Of a stretch of 64,000 bases of DNA, positions 1 through 8,716 are shown piece after piece. How positions within the stretch are numbered: the stretch's first letter is position 1; the number at the start of each line of letters is the position of its first letter. A program made the translations under genes and the position numbers. Origin of the DNA: Erodium maritimum (taxonomy: Eukaryota; Streptophyta; Magnoliopsida; Geraniales; Geraniaceae). The notes under the pieces were generated by a model, which saw only the letters and a program-made list of their open reading frames with translations, made no database searches and was not told the DNA's origin. The stretch is taken from positions 31,168,956 through 31,232,955 of the forward strand of contig OY997594.1 in NCBI GenBank assembly GCA_963921825.1, given 5' to 3'.

Positions 1-209
1 TTAACATTCAACGACAAACATTACTAACCTAATGAATACCACAAAGCCTCACAGCTGGAAAATGGAATTGGTCTCCTAAGTGAAGGACCGTACAAGCTGT
101 GAGTACAATTCAACACTAATTATTACCACAAAGCCTCACATACTACATTGGAAAATTTGAGGTCTTTGTAAGCCGATACAAGCAAACTCACATTAGCAAG
201 TGGGATCTC

Positions 210-404
210 TTAATAGAAGGACCGTACGAAACGTAATAGGCCTTCGAGCTGGTCCATGGCCTCCTTCAACTCCTGCTTGAGTTGATCTGCCTTATATTGC
301 ACCATCTGAAGAGTTTCCTTGATCTGGTGGAGATCGTCCAATATCGCAATGCATTCTTCCTCAGCAAGCCGTGGTGTATTGCTGCCCGAAATAGGTGAAG
401 ACAT
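210..404 (-). CDS. Small ORF, 64 aa, unrecognised, coiled-coil-like
   Basis: Encodes a 64-residue acidic, helix-rich peptide; a heptad-like run (residues about 18-58) with regular Leu/Ile suggests a coiled coil. I do not recognise the family. On the minus strand a TATAAA lies about 55 bp upstream of the ATG (459-464), the same arrangement as the two ORFs that follow on this strand (872-1219 and 1537-1935). Sequence similarity to those two is weak and limited to the helical part, so family membership is an inference from position and promoter layout. It could be a chance ORF. Confidence 0.3.
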   Translation of the reverse strand: MSSPISGSNTPRLAEEECIAILDDLHQIKETLQMVQYKADQLKQELKEAMDQLEGLLRFVRSFY

Positions 405-458
405 TGTTAATGAACTTAGTAAAGACTATTGATGAGTTCATTGAAGTGAATATTATGG

Positions 459-464
459 TTTATA
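459..464 (-). promoter_or_regulatory. TATA box of the 64-aa ORF
   Basis: TATAAA on the minus strand, 55 bp before the ATG of the ORF ending at 210. Supports transcription of that ORF only by position. Confidence 0.3.
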
Positions 465-476
465 AGGGTAAGTAAA

Positions 477-572
477 GAATATATTCATTCCGTAAAGTAT
501 GTCCCATCTAATCAACGTCGGAAGGAATATATTCCTTCCGTAAAGTATGTCCCATCTAATCGACGTCGGAAG
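477..572. repeat. Two tandem 48-bp units
   Basis: Two copies of a 48-bp unit (477-524, 525-572) that differ at only a few positions. Each begins GAATATATTC and ends near AACGTCGG or GACGTCGG. They directly adjoin the 21-bp minisatellite to the right. Confidence 0.85.
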
Positions 573-583
573 GAAATTTGGGA

Positions 584-775
584 CACAATCTGCGCATATT
601 GAGATCCAAACTGCGCAGATTGGGACCCAAACTGCGTAGATTGGGATCCAATATGCGCATATTGAGTCCCAATCTGCGCAGTTTGGTACCCAGTCTGCGC
701 ATATTGAGGACCAAACTGCGCCGATTCGGGCCCCAATATGCGCAGATTGGATCCCAATATGCGCAGTTTGGGTCC
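584..775. repeat. Minisatellite, about nine 21-bp near-palindromic units
   Basis: About nine units of 21 bp with a core like CCAAACTGCGCAGATTGG. The core is nearly its own reverse complement and alternates between CTGCGCAG and ATGCGCAT centres. Because 21 is a multiple of three, several reading frames on both strands stay open and would give a seven-residue repeat such as VPICAVW. I read those ORFs as by-products of the repeat, not genes. Confidence 0.9.
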
Positions 776-871
776 ATGGGAAGACCGATCGGCCCACAGC
801 AAGCAAAGTAAAACACAAATAACTTATTTTATTTCATCCAAACAGCATAATCATACACCCTCATTACTACA

Positions 872-1219
872 TTACGCATCTAGCATAAAGTTAAGGAGCC
901 TCTCCTCAGCTTCTCTAGATCTGTCCATCCACTCTACGAAACGTTGAAACCATGGAGGTTCCTCGTAAGGAAGCCTCACAAGGTCACGATCGTTTACAAA
1001 AGGAGGGAAATCAAATGGGTGTTCACCATCTAGCGGTGGAGGACATTCTACATTCTTCTGTTGGACGAGTTCCTCTATTCGGTCCAACCGCTGAATTGAG
1101 TCATCGAGTATGCGGTCGTACTCAACGGCCCATGGTGGTGGCGCCACAAAGACCACTGTTCCGGCGTTCTCCCGCCGCCTCCACCTACGCTCAAGACGAG
1201 GATTGTGGTTGGGTTCCAT
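872..1219 (-). CDS. Small tandem gene A, 115 aa, unknown family
   Basis: A 115-residue, mostly acidic protein starting MEPNHNPRLERRWRRREN. I do not recognise the family. It is clearly paralogous to the next gene on this strand (1537-1935). Both have, in order, a helix with the pattern VEYxRxLxxxxxxLDxxExL and xxxKN, a single Cys followed by prolines, a PF pair, Nx(D/E)DL, an EEPxWF motif, then a C-terminal helix ending RLxNxxLxA. No signal peptide or membrane segment is seen. A TATAAA lies 67 bp upstream of the ATG (1286-1291). The leader contains GTAG/GTATAATTG just before the ATG, which looks like a shrunken version of the 5'-UTR intron seen in the paralog. It sits beside a transposon-derived Ulp1-like gene on the same strand, so it could be transposon cargo. 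Confidence is moderate because paralogy with conserved protein motifs is hard to get by chance. Confidence 0.5.
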   Translation of the reverse strand: MEPNHNPRLERRWRRRENAGTVVFVAPPPWAVEYDRILDDSIQRLDRIEELVQQKNVECPPPLDGEHPFDFPPFVNDRDLVRLPYEEPPWFQRFVEWMDRSREAEERLLNFMLDA

Positions 1220-1285
1220 CGTGTCACAACAATTATACCTACAAAATGAGGGTTGGAGTGAAAACTATTCAAGTGGAGAGTGGGT

Positions 1286-1291
1286 TTTATA
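1286..1291 (-). promoter_or_regulatory. TATA box of small gene A
   Basis: TATAAA on the minus strand, 67 bp before the ATG at 1219. The surrounding bases (TTATAGGC and GGGTTGGAGT on the plus strand) recur around the TATA box of the paralog at 2083, so the promoter appears to have been duplicated with the gene. Confidence 0.45.
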
Positions 1292-1333
1292 GGCGTGTAA
1301 GGAATGAAAAGGGTTGGAGTTGGTGTGTCAACG

Positions 1334-1377
1334 CATTAATGGAGCCATTAATGGAGCCATTAATGGAGCCATTAATG
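1334..1377. repeat. 12-bp tandem repeat
   Basis: Three and two-thirds perfect copies of CATTAATGGAGC, upstream of the TATA box of small gene A. Confidence 0.9.
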
Positions 1378-1536
1378 TGTTGACTGCGTTGATTGTAGTG
1401 CATGCATTGAGACGTGCATATTTTGTATAGTAAATGTATCAAATAAAAGCATTGCCATTCATTGCATTAATTATACAAAACATAAACATCATTCATCCAA
1501 GTACCAAAATAATTATCCAAAAAATAAAAACAAATA

Positions 1537-1935
1537 CTAGGCAGCAAGCAGACGGTTAATGAGCCTCTGTGTAATTTCTTGGTTTCGAACCATCCATTGT
1601 CTGTACTCCCTGAACCAAGCAGGCTCCTCCCAAGAATGAAGAAGGTCATCCTCGTTCATCCGCGGTTGAATAAATGGGTTGTCACCAGGAGGGAGTGGAG
1701 CACATGGTAAATTTTTCTCGCGCATGAGGGCCTCCAGTTGGTCCAGCTGCCGGTCTGCTTCTTCAAGTAACCGGTAGTACTCTACCGACCATACTGGTTC
1801 CGGTGCTTGATAAAGTCGTTTGGGCATTCGGACTATTCTGCCGTCGGCCATCATTGTGACGTATTCTCCGGCTAGCTCCCGTCTTATCCACGCACGCTCC
1901 TCACGCTCCGCACGATTCGCTTGGTCGGGATCCAT
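1537..1935 (-). CDS. Small tandem gene B, 132 aa, unknown family
   Basis: A 132-residue protein, paralogous to the 115-aa gene at 872-1219. Shared landmarks are VEYYRLLEEADRQLDQLEAL (about residues 49-68), KNLPC, an NPF, NEDDL, EEPAWF and a C-terminal RLINRLLAA. The N-terminal 40 residues are charged (many R and E) and not shared. The start was chosen because a good acceptor (TTTCTGACAG) lies one base before the ATG. A donor (AATAG/GTATTC) lies upstream, giving a possible 83-bp 5'-UTR intron at 1937-2019. A TATAAA follows at 2083-2088 on the minus strand. Family and function are unknown. It may be a host gene pair or cargo of the neighbouring Mutator-like region. Confidence 0.5.
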   Translation of the reverse strand: MDPDQANRAEREERAWIRRELAGEYVTMMADGRIVRMPKRLYQAPEPVWSVEYYRLLEEADRQLDQLEALMREKNLPCAPLPPGDNPFIQPRMNEDDLLHSWEEPAWFREYRQWMVRNQEITQRLINRLLAA

Positions 1936-2082
1936 TCTGTCAGAAACATATACGTGGTTACACTACTAAAACAACAAACACATCTAAAAAATTATAATTC
2001 AAGAACATTATTCGAATACCTATTCCTTGAAAGCTGAGAATGAAGGGGGTTGGAGTACAAATAATGGGGTGACTAAGCCCCA

Positions 2083-2088
2083 TTTATA
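2083..2088 (-). promoter_or_regulatory. TATA box of small gene B
   Basis: TATAAA on the minus strand, 148 bp upstream of the ATG at 1935. The distance fits a short leader plus the 83-bp intron inferred at 1937-2019. Confidence 0.45.
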
Positions 2089-3655
2089 GGCTGGTGAGGA
2101 TGAATAGGGTTGTAGTGGGTGGATGAGTGGGTGTGTACCCATAAATGTGTCTTGGGTGGAGAGACATATTAATGGGAGACATTGATATGTCTCTTTTTTT
2201 GGATGTAGTGATTGAATAGGGACGTGCAGATTTTGTTCAAGATATGTATCCATGAGATATGAGTCAAACCATCAAAAATGTATTCGTCAGTTCGCAGTCA
2301 AAAGTTTATCAGTCATCCAACAATTTTTACAGTCTACAGAAGATATTCGTCATCAGTCATCACGTGAATACAATAGTTGATGCGAAACTGCGGCACAAGT
2401 GTATGTCGGATGTGGTCTTTGAATTCCAGTTCCGCCATCCCCACCTCGATGAACTTTAGGGTGTAGATCCCACTATCGGCCATCCTACAAACAAACACCA
2501 ATATAATAAGCATGACATCCAAGACTGTACTGCAAAGGTAAAATGAATAAGTCTGATACTTATTTGACGACTTGCGGTATGGGTTCCACCCTCTCGAAGG
2601 TAAAATCCGCGTTGTATGCGGATAATGTCTCCGGTGTCCCGGGTAAAACCCGGAAGAGCATCTTCGGGAGCATGTGCACATACGGGGTCATCAACACCTT
2701 CATCTCGAACTCTGATATCTAGGGACGGTAGATGTCGTACACTTGGATTTTTCTTGCTTGTACGTCCACAACCAACAATATCCAGTGCCTGTTCTTGTGG
2801 TTCACTGGAAAATAAATCTTCCGCGCACACAGCCAACTGAAAGGATAGAGATCCGGCTTCTTCCCTCGAGCATAGTTCATGAGCTCAAGGTCCGGTTCTA
2901 TATTCGCCTCATACTCTGCACAGCACAGCTTGTGGAACACACAATCCAGCACTACATGGCTCTGCCTGAACACATTCGGAAAATGTCGTTGTCTGCACCG
3001 TATGCCTGACAACGCATCGTCCATATACTGCACAAAGTTGAAAACAATATAAATTATATATTGCCAGGAAAAATATACTCATATGTTGCTTAAAATAAAA
3101 TACTAACCTGCGGTGTGACCCATTCGCCAGGGGTTGCCAATGACCGGTAATATTTGGCGGGTAGGCCTCTGTAGAGGACTCCGTCCTACAAACCGGTACG
3201 CACCATGCCAGTGTAATTCCTCAACCGATGGGGAATCTTCGCTGCAGGGTTCCAACTGCGGATCAGCCTCTGATCAAGGACACCAAGCAACTGGGTCCTC
3301 TTCCTCTTTCTGGAACTGGGCGGATCAGGTTCAAATAGGTGACGGGGAAGGTTAACCACGATCGATGGTGGCTCCCGAGGCTCCGAGGGTTCCCCCGGAG
3401 CCTGAGTCTGTGCCCCCGGAGCCTGCGACTGTGCCTCATCCCCGGCACCTTCATCGTCAGTCGGTACCTCCTCCCAAGATGACAGTTCCCGCGCAGGAGT
3501 TTGACTGACCTCCTCATCCCCTTCGACCTCCAGACCTTCCCAAAAACTCGACAGTGGCCCCTCCACAGACTTAACCCCCTCTTCCCCTCCTCCAAGTACC
3601 CCTCCGGCACTACGTGTCTGAGAATCAACTACCACGATCGGTGCAGGAACCTGAT

Positions 3656-3787
3656 CCTGTCCCTCCTCAACCCCCTGCTGAACCGGAACCTGTCCCTCCT
3701 CAACCCCCTGCTGAACCGCAACCTGTCCCTCCTCAACACCCTGCTGTACCGCAACCTGTCCCTTCTCAACCCCCTGTTGAACATCAA
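3656..3787. repeat. 33-bp coding repeat, four units
   Basis: Four 33-bp units within the low-complexity middle of the DUF1985-Ulp1 pseudogene. On the minus strand each encodes an 11-residue unit of the form VQQGVEEGQVA. Confidence 0.85.
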
Positions 3788-5923
3788 CCTCACACCTCAT
3801 CTCAACCTCATGGACCATATCCATATCCCGGGGTCCAGGGCTAGACTCTCCAACCTATTCCCGTCTTCCTCCAGCGTCACCTGATCCACGAGGCTGAGAT
3901 TCATCATCCCTTTGCGATCCGGCTGCATGCGACCGATGAGACCGAGGCGGGAAATGTGATCCTCGGGAGTCGCCACCAGATGCACGGTCGTCACGCCCGG
4001 GCAGCGGGTCACGGGCAGCGCCCTGGGTCCGGAGTAGATGAAGGATCTCATCTAGTTTGCCCCCAAACTCTCTCCGCAACGCTCCGATGGCGTCCCCAAA
4101 CTCAATCCGTACCGCTCCAATAGAGTCCGCAACGGATTGGATCTTGCCCTGCAACTCTCATATCTCAACGCGGACACCTCTTATATGATCATCTGATGCG
4201 GCCTGTTCCCCCTGACGACGAGGGGTCTGGGGTAACTCTCCTCCCCCGATGGTGGCCTCTTCCCGGCGACGAGAGCACTCAGCTCCATCCCCTACCGGAT
4301 CCGGCGGTGTCTGCTCTGTAGCCATCACCTCATCCCCGGACTGACGATCAGGTGTCGGCTCCCTTTCAACTGGCTCTCCTTACTCCATACCCTCATCATC
4401 CCATTCTATCTCCCCTCCAGCCTCCAAAATTTCTGCAATCCGCTCAAACGTCCTATCCGCTACCCTGTCGGGTATGACTCCCACATTTTGATTATGCGGA
4501 AGTGCCCTCTCTATTTCTGTGGGTATTAGGACACCCCGAGTCACCTGCACCTGCACACACATACCCATTACATTCAATTCATATAACCAATCTACATCTA
4601 CAATTACACGTCTACACTTTTATTTTTTTACCTCTTCTTTCTGAAATTCGGTTGTCACCTCATCTGCCAACGGGGGCTTGGCCCATTTCGTCCGCCACTT
4701 CAAAAACCTCGGTAGGTCCTCACTGTACTGTGGGTCCACCGTCCCCCACTTACTTGCCAGTGCTTCCATAGACTCAAATACAAAAGGCTGTAACACAAAT
4801 CAAATTATTAATAACCAATACGTACATTAATTGCTAATAATGCTCTTATTCAAATTGTATTAAATGTTTAACGTACCGTAAATAACGGGAGCAGACCGCA
4901 TATGGTGTATGAGGCCCCCAGCCTCCCAGCGGCGATCGCTTGGAACTTCGCTCTCAACTCTCGAATACAATCATCCCTCAGATGCCGGAAGGAGATATAC
5001 CCCCACGGGTACCGGTTGAACAAGTCCAGGTCTTCTACTAATCCCATCCACTTTGGCTCAATGGGTGTCGTCACTTTTGTGTGAGGTATCAACACATCAG
5101 TGACGAACAACAGCTGAGCCATCTTCACAATATTGTAATCTGGCTCGGTCCTCCTGGTCCTCGGTTTTAACCGGGTAGTCACAAGGGCGCTCAACTTGTT
5201 TGCCAGGTCCAGTGGAGACACTCCACGCTGGTTCGAATCAAAATGTCATTTCTCGAATGCTGTGGAAGTCAATTGCCTCTGAAAGTTATCATCTCCAACA
5301 ATGGGTCTTGAGCAATTCAATCCCGTCATCAGTGCGTATTCCTTCAGGGACAACCTGATCGGTTTCCCTTTCAGCACGAACCACATTTCGGAGTCCCTTC
5401 TCACCGTGGTACTCCTGACTAATAGCATCCACGCCAGGTTGTTGGAGGGATGGAACTTCTCCGGTAACCTGGTGAACATCCCGAATGGACCCGCTCTTAA
5501 TACTGCAGCTGTCAGCGGGTCTGCATCCTTCAGCTCATTGTACTTCTCATACATGTGTTTGTACCCACACCTTGCTGTCACATGACAGTTGAAGTACTCC
5601 CCATCTTGCAGTTCTGTTTCAATTCTTCGAAACCGTTGAGGTGCTTCTGACGGAGTAGCACTCGGTATCGAAACAGAACCTTCTTCCTCTTCCACTGACT
5701 GTATTATGATTATAAGATGCATCCTAACATTATCTAGTAATCCTGATTGTAGTAGTAATATTATCATTATAAAATAACATTAACTAGTAGCAAAACTTTC
5801 ATGGGCCGAACGGCCTTTCACCTAATTGTCCTAGGCCGATCGGGCAACAGAGAGTTTGGTCACTTTCCCATCCGGCTCATCCTGACCCCATTCGGCGCCG
5901 TTTGGACCTTGCTCCACAAGATC

Positions 5924-6266
5924 AAAACGCCGCGTTTTACTACCGATATGCGCCGTCTGGAGCCTTTGGAAGGCAAATTATTGGGGCCAAAACGACGTCG
6001 TCGTGGTGAAGGGGTGTCATTTTGGGCCCTTCACTGGGCCTCACCGAGCTTATTGGGTCGTTGACTGGGCCTCATGGGTCCAACCTGCTCCGTTTGGTTC
6101 AACCTCATGGAGCTGGTCGGCCCCAAAACGACGTCGTTAGGGGGTCTCATTCGGCTCATACTGGGCATACCAATCGGAGCGTGTTGGTGACAAAACGTTG
6201 TCGTTGTGTCCCCAACCTGCTCCGTCAGGAACTCCGGCGACTCAGTGGGCTAAAACGATGGTTTTA
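5924..6266. promoter_or_regulatory. Cluster of AAAACG..CG..TTTT palindromes
   Basis: Five copies or variants of a palindrome of the type AAAACGACGTCGTTTT: 5924-5938 (AAAACGCCGCGTTTT), 5989-6003, 6125-6138, 6192-6205 and 6252-6266. Half-sites such as GGCGCCGTTT lie between them. All fall in the inferred first intron of the DUF1985-Ulp1 gene. I have seen similar palindromes repeatedly in eudicot intergenic DNA, but I do not know a function. Confidence 0.5.
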
Positions 6267-6463
6267 GCCCCAATCAGCGCCGTCAACACCCCAGTCGACG
6301 ACACTGCTTCCTTCTCCGGCAACGACCCTATTCCCTTCTACGCCTCCCCCATTCGCCGTAGCCTCACCGGCGATTTACATTAACTAAATCCTAGGTTTAG
6401 CAAAAGGGACCTAAATCTAACACAAATACCAGGAGTTCAAATCGCACGTACCTGGTTCGACAT

Positions 6464-8536
6464 GAAGTCGGAATTGTAGGAATTTCCTCTCGCCGGCGTC
6501 GTTGCTTGCTCGGAGATGATCGGGACAGATGAACTCGTCGGCAATCGTTTTTCTGACTTTGACTCAGTGACGAAGAGACAAAGAAGAAGAAAGGGCGAGG
6601 GTATATTGGGCAGTTCATAATGTTTTCAATTAAAAGAAAAACAAAAATTCGATTTAATTCGAATGCCAAATTACCGAGGCTACCCCGCAAAGAAATTAGC
6701 GTGATAAGGCCCTTTCCAACAATTCCTACTACCCAGTACTATTGTACCTGAGCAGTTTGTTTGTGTAATCCATGAACTAAAAATGATACTCAGATGAACA
6801 AGATCTACAATCGTGAACAAATATGGACTGATAAAAAGATGAACAAGATTTTTCCAGATCCAACGATTTGAACAAAAACAAAACCAGTACCCATTCCTAT
6901 TTCAGATCCTATTTGAACAAGATTACTGCCAAATCTCTTCTCAAATCACCCAAAACGAAAACACCCACAAGCGAAATCTACCAGACTCGTTCTCAGTGGA
7001 AAGAAAGCATGGCAAGACCATCATTTTTTTCTTAGATATGGATCATAGAGCTAGGGTTTCAGAAGAAATTAGGAGAAGTGAGACAAAGGTCGAGATTTGG
7101 TGCAACGTGGTCTCATCGGAGGCAAAATTATGGAGGTGGTCTCACCGTGGACGGCGAGCTCTGTGTCGGTCGTGAGGAAGGTCATCGGACTTGCTTTACC
7201 ATCGGATCTGCTTCGACTCTTGGTGAGGTCGGAGGCATGACCCGTGGCATCCTCGACCGAAGAAGATGGCGCGAGGTCGGAGGAGGTGAGGTCGAAGGAG
7301 GTGAGATAGGAGAAGCTGAGAGTGGGTGAAGTGGTGAGAGAGATGGCTTCGTGGTAAGAGGTGTGGTGGTGTGAAGTAAAACAAAACATATAAGTTTTGA
7401 ATGTGTGGTAGGAATTACACAAGGTCAATGAGTGGTTCATATTCAACAAGGGTAAAATGGGGAGAAATTTTTTCACTCATAGTCCCGTGAGGTCAGGTGA
7501 CGGACGTAATAGAATATTTCGTCCGTTTTTCCTCACAGTTGCAAGTTACCAAAATGTAGGGGTGTTTTTTGAACGTTACCAAACATAAGGGTACTAAAGG
7601 TACGTTACCAATAGAAAAAGGATACAAAAAGGAATTATCCCAATAAGATACATGCATTCCAAGTTCAAATATGATAGGTTCAAGATAATTTTATATAGTT
7701 ACACCAAATTATGTTAGCTTATAGGTGACGTCGTGTATGACTCACTTTATCATCAAGTTATAGAAATTTTCACATTTAAAATCCTCTTTAAATAATAAAT
7801 ATAAGTTCAAACTAAGATCAATAAAATACAAAAGAAAATAAGAAAATTCATAATCGACACTAACGATGCAAGATAATAAATATCTGAGAATTTTCAAGAA
7901 CCAACGGTATTCAGTATCGAAACTCACCGGTTAACCGATAAAACAAGATAGGACAAGTCCAACACATTCTTTAGAATATCTTAGGATATATGCCCAAGTT
8001 CATTTAACTGTTATTGCTTTCTAAATGTTAAAGAAGTTTACAAACAAACATAAGACTAAGGAATAAAAAAAATCATTCATTTCCTTGACCTCTACTCTTT
8101 TCTTTCTGTTGAGCATTTCCATCTCATATGAGTGAATCATTTGCCAAGAGTTTGGATAATACAACTATATGTGATAGGTATATAAATTCAACTTTATTTA
8201 TTGTCTTGTTTGATCAAGAAATGAAATTTTCGTAATACCCCTTCTTATTGCAATATTTTTGGAATAGTTTCTCTTTCTTTTGACTTGTATTTTGGTCAAA
8301 TTACTCTTGGCTTCTTACAATACTTTCATAGTTTATAGTGTATAATAATACTTTTAAATTTCAATATTTTTGAACTCTACGAGACTCATGCTTCTAGTCC
8401 ATGAACTTCATGGATTATTCTTCGATAAATGATCTTGGTTTTTCAATAAATATTTTTGTAGGAAACCAAGACATTCTAGAAACAGATGTTAATACATGAC
8501 ATGTTTCCCTTCCAATAAGAAAATAGTGATATTATT
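6464..8536. other. No gene recognised
   Basis: The first 250 bp look like a leader for the minus-strand DUF1985 gene. 7000-7480 is moderately GC-rich with short ORFs on both strands that match nothing I know. 7490-7650 carries GTTACCAAA-type repeats. 7650-8536 is AT-rich. I see no coding gene, RNA gene or clear transposon end. Confidence 0.5.
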
Positions 8537-8716
8537 CAATATTCGTCTTTTTTTGAGCGAAAGGTGCAGAATTTCATTAATCAAATTGTTTAAAGAAATT
8601 AAAGTGCATCAGAGACTCTCTGACCACGAAGAACAGGGCAAGAACATTTAAGAATGTTCGTTATTCTTTTCATAGTAGAACCGTCCTTGACGGTTTTGAA
8701 TTGCTGCCACATGGGC

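Larger units (their letters stand above)
2334..6463 (-). pseudogene. DUF1985 + Ulp1 (C48) protease-like gene, Kaonashi type, broken
   Basis: Minus-strand gene of the transposon-associated DUF1985-Ulp1 type (Kaonashi-like, Mutator-linked). A likely first exon is MSNQ (6463-6452), spliced in phase 0 across a 753-bp intron to an exon starting at 5698. The DUF1985 part reads from about 5698 to 4632 and contains FVLKGKPIRLSLKEYALMTG, then LFNRYPWG, then PRFLKWR after an intron with clean GT/AG ends. The middle (4560-3186) is low complexity, with a 33-bp repeat. The Ulp1-like domain (about 3033-2334) keeps the catalytic His (NRHWILLVVD) and the Asp (VYDIY). The active-site DCG has become DSG (Ser codon 2472-2474). 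In-frame stops break it after AFEK (5244-5246), after GME (near 4380), after RVEI and GGRRE (near 4155 and 3855), and after IYRP (near 2719). Exon limits are approximate. Family assignment is good; it cannot make an active protease. Confidence 0.75.

Noticed and set aside
584..775. CRISPR-like appearance of regular dyad repeats
   Set aside because: Units are contiguous with no spacers, and the DNA is plant nuclear; it is a minisatellite.
453..818. Open frames of 77-121 codons on both strands
   Set aside because: They are produced by the 21-bp repeat, which stays in frame; sequence of the product is just the translated repeat.
7069..7476. 135-codon minus-strand Ser/Thr-rich frame and 83-codon plus frame
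   Set aside because: Overlap each other on both strands, low complexity, no motif; judged compositional.
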